Positions 7,798 to 13,548 of a DNA stretch of 64,000 nucleotides are shown here, piece by piece. Source of the DNA: Streptacidiphilus jiangxiensis (lineage in GTDB: Bacteria; Actinomycetota; Actinomycetes; Streptomycetales; Streptomycetaceae); NCBI RefSeq assembly GCF_900109465.1, contig NZ_FOAZ01000002.1:1-64000 (forward strand). Direction: 5' to 3'. A model generated the notes under the pieces. The model made no database searches, was not told the DNA's origin, and worked only from the letters and a program-made list of their open reading frames with translations. Made by a program: the position numbers and the translations under genes. Each line of letters begins with the position of its first letter. Position 1 is the first letter of the stretch.

Positions 7798-8160
7798 TCA
7801 GCGTCGGGCGAGGCGGCGTTCGCCGCCCGCTCCGGGCGTGTAGGGCAGTTCGTAGTGGGCGAAGACCGCGGGTTCTTCCTCGGCGGGTAGCACTGCGTCG
7901 GTGTCGATCGCCGGCGCGTCCTTCACCTGGGACTTGGGGTAGGCGACCTTCAGGTAGCTGGGCCCGACCAGGGCGCCGTCCAGCGGCACGAACACCAGAC
8001 GGTGGCGGGTGGGCAGGCCGACGGTGACGGTGCCGAAACTGGGCTCGTCGGTGGCGGTGTCCACATACACCGACTCGAGCGTGCCGATCTTCTTGCCGTC
8101 GGCGTCGACGACGTCGTGCATGCGCCACTCCCGGACATCGGCCATCGCGATCGCCACCAC
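7798..8160 (-). CDS. PRC-barrel domain protein
   Basis: 120 residues from GTG 8160 (GGAAGGGAG just upstream; ATG 8145 is a weaker alternative). The PRC barrel covers about residues 10-85: EWRMHDVVDADGKKIGTLESVYVD, DEPSFGTVTVG and RLVFVPLDGALVGPSYLKVAYPK. The acidic tail AVLPAEEEPAVFAHYELPY is typical of actinomycete PRC-barrel stress proteins. PRC barrels mediate protein or RNA contacts; the partner is unknown. It lies upstream of the small hydrophobic protein. Confidence 0.8.
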   Translation of the reverse strand: MVAIAMADVREWRMHDVVDADGKKIGTLESVYVDTATDEPSFGTVTVGLPTRHRLVFVPLDGALVGPSYLKVAYPKSQVKDAPAIDTDAVLPAEEEPAVFAHYELPYTPGAGGERRLARR

Positions 8161-8312
8161 CGGTCTCCCTTCCTTTGCCGTGCTCCTTGGTCGCCAGGGC
8201 TGCGGGTGACCGCCGGCCCGGCGATGATCATGTCGTGTGGTGGCAGTGGGGTGCCGCCACCGCGCGCGAGGGCGGGCGGCGCTCCACTCGTGCGGGTGAG
8301 GTGTGTCCGTCG

Positions 8313-8684
8313 TCATGATCCGGGGGTGGGGCCGGTGTAGAGGAGTTCCGCGGCGGTGTGCTGGGCTTTGCGCAGGTGGGTGGCGGCCTGTTCGAGGGCG
8401 GCGATCGCGTGGCCGAGTTCGGTGGCCACGGCGGCCTGGATCAGTGAGGGGATGGGCGGGTCGTCCAGGACGGCGAGATGCTCGGCGGGCATGGCGTTGA
8501 TCGCCGCGGCGGTCTGGTGGAGGGTCAGGGGAAGCTGTTCGAGCATCCCGGCGAGGGCACCGAGGGTGTGGTGGGCGTCGATGGGGTAGGGGTAGCAGCC
8601 GGGCCGGGCGGTGAGTTCGCCGAGGCTGCGGACCTGCTCGGCCGCGGAGGCCGCGGCCTGGTGCGGGCTGCGGACGCCGGTCAT
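8313..8684 (-). CDS. Hypothetical helical protein
   Basis: 123 residues. The ATG at 8684 overlaps the stop of the zinc-ribbon gene (ATGA), so translation is coupled. It is mostly alpha-helical: AAASAAEQVRSLGELT, then HTLGALAGMLEQLPLTLHQTAAAINA and LGHAIAALEQAATHLRKAQHTAAELL. I see no signal peptide or known motif. Such proteins recur in actinomycete accessory regions as unnamed partners of the preceding zinc-ribbon protein. Confidence 0.6.
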   Translation of the reverse strand: MTGVRSPHQAAASAAEQVRSLGELTARPGCYPYPIDAHHTLGALAGMLEQLPLTLHQTAAAINAMPAEHLAVLDDPPIPSLIQAAVATELGHAIAALEQAATHLRKAQHTAAELLYTGPTPGS

Positions 8685-9103
8685 GGCCGGCTCCGGTCCG
8701 GTGCAGGCCGCGCCGGGTCGGGAACCGCGTCATCGATGGCGGGCGGGCCCAGCTGGTCCGGTTGGCGGTGGGTGTGGGCGCCGAGCATCGGGGCGTGGTG
8801 GCGCTCGGCGCGGTGACCCACCGGGTCGGTGACCTGTTCGCGGGGCCGGCCGTCCGCGCCCGGTGGAGTGAGGACGGGGCGGCGGGCAAGGATGCGGCCG
8901 ACCCAGTGGCGGCCGCAGCCGGGACAGGGCTGCGCGCCGCTGGGGGTGTAGGGGGACTCGGCCGGGTGACCGTCGAGAGCGAAGTACTCCCAATCCTGGC
9001 TGGTGTCGTCGGTGTAGCGCTGGACGTCGTAGTCGCAGCTCCACTGGTGCCAGCAGTGGCCGCAGGTGAACTCCACCCGTTCCACCGCGAGTTCGGTGAT
9101 CAT
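8681..9103 (-). CDS. Zinc-ribbon protein
   Basis: 140 residues, ATG 9103 with GGGAGGTGA upstream. It has FTCGHCWHQW near the N-terminus (CxxC) and PCPGCGRHWVGR around residue 60 (CxxC), enough for one zinc ribbon split by about 40 residues. DWEYFALDGHPAESPYTPSGA lies between them. The C-terminal 60 residues are Pro/Arg/His-rich and probably disordered. I recognise it as a recurrent Streptomyces hypothetical but know no function. It is the upstream partner of the 8313-8684 gene. Confidence 0.65.
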   Translation of the reverse strand: MITELAVERVEFTCGHCWHQWSCDYDVQRYTDDTSQDWEYFALDGHPAESPYTPSGAQPCPGCGRHWVGRILARRPVLTPPGADGRPREQVTDPVGHRAERHHAPMLGAHTHRQPDQLGPPAIDDAVPDPARPAPDRSRP

Positions 9104-9150
9104 CGGTTGTTTCACCTCCCAGCCCGGGGCCGGGGCCCTGCCCCGGACGT

Positions 9151-9459
9151 TCAGTCGCCGGGCAGGGTGTGGATGCGGACCGGTCCGGCCACCACGGTGG
9201 CGCCACGCGGCCGGGCCGGCTCCCGCATGGGCCAAGATCGTGCTTGGGCCCGTTCCGGTGTCAGTTCCTGTGGTCGGATCCGATCCTGTGCCGCCGGTCT
9301 GAGCAGGCGGTAGGCGGCGACGATCTCGGCGAGGCGGGCGGGGGAGGCGGGGTCGGGATTGGCGTCCGGGTGCCAGGCCCGGTAGGCGCGGGTGATCTGC
9401 TCCGGGCCGGCTCCCGGCCCCAGTCCAAGCACCCGCAACGCCTCGGTCCGGCTGCCCAT
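9151..9459 (-). CDS. Minimal J-domain (DnaJ-like) protein
   Basis: 102 residues. The ATG at 9459 is preceded by GGGAGG; the GTG at 9474 would run through that ribosome site. Residues about 5-55 read as helices I-III of a J domain: RVLGLGPGAGPEQITRAYRAW, the HPD tripeptide (HPDANPD), then ARLAEIVAAYRLL. J domains stimulate the ATPase of Hsp70. The protein lacks the Gly/Phe region, zinc repeats and substrate-binding domains of full DnaJ, and no dnaK is in the window, so it would have to act on the host Hsp70. The C-terminus is Pro/Arg-rich. Confidence 0.75.
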   Translation of the reverse strand: MGSRTEALRVLGLGPGAGPEQITRAYRAWHPDANPDPASPARLAEIVAAYRLLRPAAQDRIRPQELTPERAQARSWPMREPARPRGATVVAGPVRIHTLPGD

Positions 9460-9470
9460 GGCCACCTCCC

Positions 9471-9785
9471 TCACACCGCCCTGACAGGTCTTCGACCCGT
9501 ATCAGCCCTGGCCGGAGGACTTCGCACCCTCCCCGACGCCGCCGAGGGCGCACGGTGCGCGCCCGACGGGGGCCACTTCGGGATATCCCAGGCGGGGCGG
9601 ACAAGCCACGGGGGCGTCCCCGCGGGGCGGTCGGTCGGCGGGATGCGGTCCGGCGGGGGCGGCACGCAGTCGTGTTCGGCCAGGTCCCGCAGGTCGGAAG
9701 CCAGAAGGTCGGGATCGGACCAGACCAGCTCCCAGAAGGCCTCGTCCACGTCCACGGCCTCGGTGGTGTACGTCTGCCAGGTCAT
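9471..9785 (-). CDS. Hypothetical protein
   Basis: 104 residues from ATG 9785. The N-terminal half is acidic and well conserved in style (TYTTEAVDVDEAFWELVWSDPDLLASDLRDLAEHDC); the C-terminal half is Pro/Arg-rich and probably disordered. It ends 11 bases before the J-domain ATG, consistent with one transcript. The function is unknown. The ribosome site is weak (GAGG), and longer in-frame starts upstream cannot be excluded. Confidence 0.55.
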   Translation of the reverse strand: MTWQTYTTEAVDVDEAFWELVWSDPDLLASDLRDLAEHDCVPPPPDRIPPTDRPAGTPPWLVRPAWDIPKWPPSGAHRAPSAASGRVRSPPARADTGRRPVRAV

Positions 9786-9932
9786 GGTGGCTGCCTCGCA
9801 GAGGAGTCGGGGTGTCGCGCGGACCGACCGGGGGGATGTGCGTGGTCCGCGCGACACCGTTTCCTATGGGGCACCAGGCCCGACGGGGGGACGGGCCTGG
9901 AGTCGTGGGATGCCCGGGTGCGGTGAGGGGTT

Positions 9933-9971
9933 GCCGTGCGGGCGCCGGGGGGATTGTTCCGCCCGCACGGC
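9933..9971 (-). terminator. Hairpin between hsp20 and the downstream genes
   Basis: An 11-bp perfect stem (9933-9943 with 9961-9971) and a 17-base loop, in the 220-base gap between the hsp20 stop and the next minus-strand gene. There is no T-run. Together with the hairpin at 9990-10019 it probably attenuates or ends hsp20 transcription. Confidence 0.45.
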
Positions 9972-9989
9972 CGTTCTCCCTTTCCCGCG

Positions 9990-10019
9990 TCCAGGCCTGA
10001 GGGCCAGGTCAGGCCTGGA
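9990..10019 (-). terminator. Hairpin overlapping the hsp20 stop codon
   Basis: TCCAGGCCTGA (9990-10000) pairs with TCAGGCCTGGA (10009-10019) around an 8-base loop; the right arm includes the TGA of hsp20. It may terminate transcription or protect the 3' end of the message. Confidence 0.45.
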
Positions 10020-10443
10020 GTTCCTTGCGGTCGCTGCCGCCGCTGATCTGGATCTTGCGGGGCTTGGCGGTCTCGGCGACCGGGATCGTGAGGGTCAGCA
10101 CGCCGGCCTCGTAGGCGGCGGAGATGTGGTCGGTGTCGAGGGTGTCGCCGAGGAACAGCTGCCGGGAGAACACTCCCAGCGGCCGCTCGGAGACCTGGAC
10201 CTCGGCGCCGTCGCCGCGCTGGGTGGGGCGGCGTTCGGCCTTGACGGTGAGCACGTTCTGCTCCACGTCCAGGTCGATCGCGTCCGGGCTGATGCCGGGA
10301 AGGTCGAACTGGACGTAGAACGTGTCGCCGTCGCGCCAGGCGTCCATCGGCATCGCGGACGGTCGCGACCAGGTTCCGGTCGTGCCGAACATCTGCTGGG
10401 TGAGCCGGTCCAGCTCGCGGAAGGGGTCAGTGCGCATCAACAT
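10009..10443 (-). CDS. Hsp20/alpha-crystallin small heat-shock protein
   Basis: 144 residues, ATG 10443 with GAGGAGG upstream. The alpha-crystallin domain covers about residues 33-130: [42 protein letters not shown] and the [12 protein letters not shown] strand. The C-terminal tail carries KIQI, an I/V-x-I/V motif that docks between dimers in small Hsp oligomers. It is an ATP-independent holdase that keeps unfolding proteins soluble for Hsp70 or Hsp90. The N-terminal arm is short ([13 protein letters not shown]), as in the Streptomyces Hsp18 class. Its promoter (10496-10524) shares motif and spacing with that of the second hsp20. Confidence 0.95.
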   Translation of the reverse strand: MLMRTDPFRELDRLTQQMFGTTGTWSRPSAMPMDAWRDGDTFYVQFDLPGISPDAIDLDVEQNVLTVKAERRPTQRGDGAEVQVSERPLGVFSRQLFLGDTLDTDHISAAYEAGVLTLTIPVAETAKPRKIQISGGSDRKELQA

Positions 10444-10495
10444 CGTCGAGCCTCCTCGTCGAATCCGGTTGCAACATCGACGCGCTCACACATCC

Positions 10496-10524
10496 GTGAT
10501 AGCACGTCGTCCAGGAAGTGACAA
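10496..10524 (-). promoter_or_regulatory. hsp20 promoter with embedded RheA-like operator
   Basis: On the minus strand, TTGTCA (-35) and TATCAC (-10) are 17 bases apart. The spacer holds TGTCACT-N5-GACGACG (10505-10523), a degenerate copy of the TGTCATC-N5-GATGACA operator described, from memory, for RheA of Streptomyces albus hsp18. Identical spacing recurs at 11451-11479. Confidence 0.75.
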
Positions 10525-10531
10525 GTTCTTC

Positions 10532-10552
10532 GTGTCGCTTGATGGACGACAC
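10532..10552. repeat. Inverted repeat upstream of the hsp20 promoter
   Basis: GTGTCG-N9-CGACAC lies 8 bases upstream of the -35 of the first hsp20. It resembles the half-sites of the adjacent operator (TGTC/GACA) and may be an auxiliary site. It also lies just before the stop of the STAS gene. Confidence 0.4.
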
Positions 10553-10563
10553 TTCAGGGATGG

Positions 10564-10932
10564 TTACGCGTGGTGGGTGAACAGGTGATGGGTGCCGGTG
10601 GCCTTGAGCAGCCGGGCCACCAGCGGCGGGGTGCCGCGCAGCACCGGCCTGGGGCGGCCGAGCTCGGCGGCGAGGTTGCGGGCGGCGACCAGCGCGGCCA
10701 CGGCCCGGCAGTCGGCGAACGTCACGCCCGACAGGTCGACCACGATCCCGGCCGGATGGCGGCGGACCGCCTGCAGCAGCCGGGCGCGCAGGTCCGGCGC
10801 GGTGGCCAGATCCACCTCGCCGTTCGCGGACACGACACCCGCCACGGCCGCTCCGCGCGGGCGCTTCGCGGCACGCCGCCCAGGCGGCGGGCCGGCCTTG
10901 TGTCGGCACGGGGCCTCGGTCAGGGTGCTCAC
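10564..10932 (-). CDS. STAS-domain protein (anti-sigma antagonist-like) lacking the phospho-Ser
   Basis: 122 residues from GTG 10932, overlapping the stop of the second hsp20 (GTGA). After a basic N-terminus, residues about 30-115 have the STAS fold: GEVDLATAPDLRARLLQAV, IVVDLSGVTFADCRAVAALVAARNLA, then RPVLRGTPPLVARLLKATG. In SpoIIAA-type antagonists the VTF strand is followed by D-S-S/T-G with the serine phosphorylated by an anti-sigma kinase; here it reads ADCRAV, so the acceptor is gone. It cannot be switched in the usual way and may be a constitutive antagonist or a stressosome-like scaffold. It is co-transcribed with hsp20. Confidence 0.8.
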   Translation of the reverse strand: MSTLTEAPCRHKAGPPPGRRAAKRPRGAAVAGVVSANGEVDLATAPDLRARLLQAVRRHPAGIVVDLSGVTFADCRAVAALVAARNLAAELGRPRPVLRGTPPLVARLLKATGTHHLFTHHA

Positions 10933-11384
10933 GCCGCGGCGGGGGCCGTGGCGTCCTGCTTGGGGCGCGGCTGCGTGCCCGCGGAGCCCTGCACGGTGAT
11001 CCTGCGGGGCTTCGCAACCTGCTTGACCGGCACGGTCAGGGTCAGGACGCCGTCGCCCAGAGCAGCCTGAAGGCGGCCCGGGTCGAGAGTGTCGGCCAGC
11101 TCGATCCGGCGGGCGAACACCCCGTGCCGGCGCTCACTCGCCTCGACGCGCGCCCCCTGGCCCAGTTGGGCGGGGCGGCGCTCGGCCCGCACCGTCACCA
11201 GCCGGCCGGTCACCTCCACATCCACGGCCTCGGCCGGGATGCCGGGCAGGTCGAGCGCGATCACGAACCGGCCGCCCTCGCGCCAGGCGTCCACGGGGAT
11301 CGGCGCCGGCCAGGACACGGAGCCCGGCCGAGTCGTCCGGACCGTCGGGTCCACCTGGCGGGTCACCGCAGTGCGCATGAACAT
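10929..11384 (-). CDS. Hsp20/alpha-crystallin small heat-shock protein (second copy)
   Basis: 151 residues, ATG 11384 with GGAGGTG upstream. The alpha-crystallin domain covers about residues 30-130: VDAWREGGRFVIALDLPGIPAEAVDVEV, VRAERRPAQ, GVFARRIELADTLD, and the DGVLTLTVPVKQ strand. The tail has an ITV motif (I-x-V), the dimer-docking signature. It differs from the first copy in its longer, Lys/Pro-rich C-terminus, so the two are paralogues rather than a recent duplication. It is the first gene of an operon with the STAS protein and is divergent from the HSP18-type regulator at 11508; both promoters share the intergenic operator. Confidence 0.95.
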   Translation of the reverse strand: MFMRTAVTRQVDPTVRTTRPGSVSWPAPIPVDAWREGGRFVIALDLPGIPAEAVDVEVTGRLVTVRAERRPAQLGQGARVEASERRHGVFARRIELADTLDPGRLQAALGDGVLTLTVPVKQVAKPRRITVQGSAGTQPRPKQDATAPAAA

Positions 11385-11450
11385 CGTCGGACACCTCCGG
11401 TCCACAGGGACTTCTCCTTGCGTCGCGCCGGTGTCGGTGCGACGGAAACC

Positions 11451-11479
11451 GTTGTAGCATGTCGTCCAGACGATGACAA
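11451..11479 (-). promoter_or_regulatory. Divergent hsp20/regulator promoter with RheA-like operator
   Basis: Minus strand: TTGTCA (-35), 17 bases, TACAAC (-10). The operator TGTCATCGTCTGGACGACA (11460-11478) differs from TGTCATC-N5-GATGACA at one position. It overlaps the promoter, as expected for a repressor, and lies 30 bases upstream of the regulator ATG on the plus strand, so the regulator could control both sides. Confidence 0.8.
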
Positions 11480-11507
11480 ACACGCTGTCAGCGAAAGAGT
11501 GACCAGC

Positions 11508-12188
11508 ATGGACGTGCACGACCACACCGGCGAGGCCGGACCGGCCTCGTTCCTGGCCGCCGCCGCCGCTTTGGGCATGATGGACGCCGCCGCCCGCACC
11601 GCCCGCCACGCACCCGCCGACACCAGCGACCAGGACGACCCCCGCCAGGCCCTCGCGGCACTGATGCTGCTGCGGCACGTGCGCGAGGAACTCGCCGGCT
11701 GGGAGACCGGCCTGATCGAAACCGCCCGCACCGCCGGCGCCACCTGGGCCGACCTCGCCGAACCCCTCGGCGTGCAGTCCCGCCAGGCCGCCGAGCGCCG
11801 CTACCTGCGCCTGCGCCCCGACCAGGCGGCGGGCACGACCGCGGGCAGCACCGGCGAGCAGCGCGTCAAGGCCGCCCGCGACCAGCGCGCCGCCGACCGC
11901 GCGGTCACCGGCTGGGCCCGCGACAACGCCGCCGACCTGCGCCGCCTCGCCGGCCAGATCGGCGCCCTGGACGACCTCACCACCAGCGCCGCACCCGCCA
12001 TAGAGCGCCTGCTGGACGCGCTCGGCGACAACGACCCCGCCCGCCTGCTCGCCCCGCTCGCCGAAGCCCGCCCCCACCTGGTCGAGGCCGGCCACCCCAA
12101 GATCGCCGACCGGCTCGACCAGCTCACCGCCCGCACCGATCAGCTGCGCGCCGACAACACCCGGCAGCGCCGCACCCCCACCCCATGA
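11508..12188 (+). CDS. HSP18-type transcriptional regulator
   Basis: 226 residues from ATG 11508. The middle has a helix-turn-helix: ETGLIETARTAGATWADLAEPLGVQSRQAAERRYLRLRP. Then comes TGEQRVKAARDQRAADRAVTGWARDNAADLRRLAGQI, a pattern I associate with proteins annotated as HSP18 transcriptional regulators in Streptomyces. The C-terminal third is helical, with heptad-like Leu/Ala spacing that could dimerise. Divergent placement 123 bases from hsp20 around a near-perfect operator supports a direct role in small-Hsp control. It is not of the ArsR-like RheA fold, so whether it binds this operator is open. It is coupled to the next gene by ATGA. Confidence 0.7.
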   Translation: MDVHDHTGEAGPASFLAAAAALGMMDAAARTARHAPADTSDQDDPRQALAALMLLRHVREELAGWETGLIETARTAGATWADLAEPLGVQSRQAAERRYLRLRPDQAAGTTAGSTGEQRVKAARDQRAADRAVTGWARDNAADLRRLAGQIGALDDLTTSAAPAIERLLDALGDNDPARLLAPLAEARPHLVEAGHPKIADRLDQLTARTDQLRADNTRQRRTPTP

Positions 12189-12544
12189 CCACCGGCGGCA
12201 TCCCGGTCAGCGTCAGCCGGGATCCGTTCACCGCCGGCAGCCTGGCCAAGCTGACCTGGTTCCTGCGCGACCGCATCCGCGACGCGATCGCCGCCGGTCA
12301 CCCCCACGCCCGGCAACTGCACGACAGCGTGGAGGACGCGGTGCGCGGAATCCTCGACTACATCGACCAGGCCGCCCACACCGCGGACCCGCTCACCCTC
12401 GCGCCCGCCCGCGTCCGGGCCCACGCCCTGTGGAGCGCGCTGCAGACCGCCGCCGACTTCTGGCACGACCACCCCCAACACCCCGACCACACAGTCACCC
12501 AGACCCCCAAGGATCCGCGCCGCGTCTACGCCGCCGCCAGCTGA
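12185..12544 (+). CDS. Hypothetical protein coupled to the HSP18-type regulator
   Basis: 119 residues, ATG 12185 overlapping the upstream stop. It is helical and rich in His and Ala: LTWFLRDRIRDAIAAGHPHARQLHDSVEDAVRGILDYIDQAAH, then VRAHALWSALQTAADFWHDHPQHPDH. There are no membrane segments. It has the look of a small cytoplasmic accessory protein; I do not recognise a family. Coupling implies equal synthesis with the regulator. Confidence 0.6.
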   Translation: MTTGGIPVSVSRDPFTAGSLAKLTWFLRDRIRDAIAAGHPHARQLHDSVEDAVRGILDYIDQAAHTADPLTLAPARVRAHALWSALQTAADFWHDHPQHPDHTVTQTPKDPRRVYAAAS

Positions 12545-12603
12545 CACCCGCCCAACCGCCGCCAGAACGCAACCCGAAACCGAATCCGTGCAGGAGGCAA
12601 CCG

Positions 12604-12921
12604 ATGCCGCTCACCCGGCCGCTGCGCGCCGCCCTCCACCCCCGCGCCCAGACCGGACCACACCCCGGACAGACGCTCACGGTGCGCGGTGAGATCGACT
12701 TCCACACCGTGGGCCAGCTCTGCCGGCAGATCGAGGACCAACTGCCGCAGGCCGGGCACCTCACCCTCGACCTGACCCGAGCCACGTTCTACGACCAGGC
12801 CGCGATCGACGCCCTGGCCGAAGTACAGACCCGCGCCACCCGAGCCGGCCACCGCCTCACCGTCACCTGCTCCCCCACTGTGCCGCGGTCGCGCACCACA
12901 CCGGCCCTGACCCCCGCATAG
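12604..12921 (+). CDS. Second STAS-like protein, also without the phospho-Ser
   Basis: 105 residues, ATG 12604 with AGGAGG at good spacing. Residues about 25-85 have the STAS pattern: TLTVRGEIDFHTVGQLCRQIEDQL, HLTLDLTRATFYDQAAIDALAEVQTRA, then GHRLTVTCSP. In the usual place of the phosphorylatable serine (D-S-x-G) it reads YDQAAI. With the STAS protein at 10564 this makes two degenerate antagonists on one element. The C-terminus is a short Pro/Thr tail. A hairpin covers the stop. Confidence 0.65.
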   Translation: MPLTRPLRAALHPRAQTGPHPGQTLTVRGEIDFHTVGQLCRQIEDQLPQAGHLTLDLTRATFYDQAAIDALAEVQTRATRAGHRLTVTCSPTVPRSRTTPALTPA

Positions 12922-12938
12922 CGGGAAACCGTTCCCGC
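12921..12938 (+). terminator. Small hairpin at the stop of the second STAS gene
   Basis: GCGGGAA (12921-12927) and TTCCCGC (12932-12938) with a 4-base loop, starting at the last base of the TAG. It is probably an attenuator before the next gene at 12972; the stem is short and no T-run follows. Confidence 0.4.
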
Positions 12939-12971
12939 CTCCGACCCCTTCGACCCCTTTCCCGATGACCT

Positions 12972-13451
12972 ATGACGCCTTCCGAACTCCAGCAGCTGCT
13001 GATCGAGCGCACCCCCGCGATCCCCGGCATCGCCGACGCCGCCAAACGCGACGACGACAGCCCCTACGGACTGACCGTCACCCTCACCGATGGCGGCCGG
13101 GTGTGGTGGAGCATCACCGGCGCCAGCGGGCCGGCACCGGCCACCGCCACCACAGCCGACAGCGGCGACATCGACGCCACTGCCGTGGAGGTGCCCGACC
13201 TGACCGGCACATCGGTCCCAGTGGCCCACGTCGAACAGGCCCTGGTCGCCACCGCCACCGGCGCGGACGACCCCTCCAGCGGCGTCGTGCGGGCCGACCG
13301 GTACAGCCTGCGCCCCAACCCGCCCGCCGTCCGCTACGGCGCCACCCTGGAATGCCGCGACGGCTGGAAGCTCTTCCTGTCCTGCTACGGCACCGCCCGC
13401 CCCGGCCGAACCAAACCCGACCAGCCATACCAGCCCCTCAGCCACGTCTGA
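12972..13451 (+). CDS. Hypothetical protein, paralogue of the pseudogene at 1138
   Basis: 159 residues from ATG 12972. Residues about 15-50 (IPGIADAAKRDDDSPYGLTVTLTDGGRVWWSITGASG) and 110-150 (YSLRPNPPAVRYGATLECRDGWKLFLSCYG) parallel the two halves of the interrupted gene at 1138-1557. The middle is longer and Thr/Ala/Asp-rich. There is no signal peptide. The function is unknown. It lies 97 bases upstream of htpG in the same direction and may share its transcript. Confidence 0.6.
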   Translation: MTPSELQQLLIERTPAIPGIADAAKRDDDSPYGLTVTLTDGGRVWWSITGASGPAPATATTADSGDIDATAVEVPDLTGTSVPVAHVEQALVATATGADDPSSGVVRADRYSLRPNPPAVRYGATLECRDGWKLFLSCYGTARPGRTKPDQPYQPLSHV

Positions 13452-13548
13452 GACCCCGTGTCCGGGCAGAGCCTCCCCGCCCGGGGCCCCTCGAACCTGA
13501 CCGACTTTTCCCCCGCACCAACTTCCACCACATCAAGGAGACGCTTCC

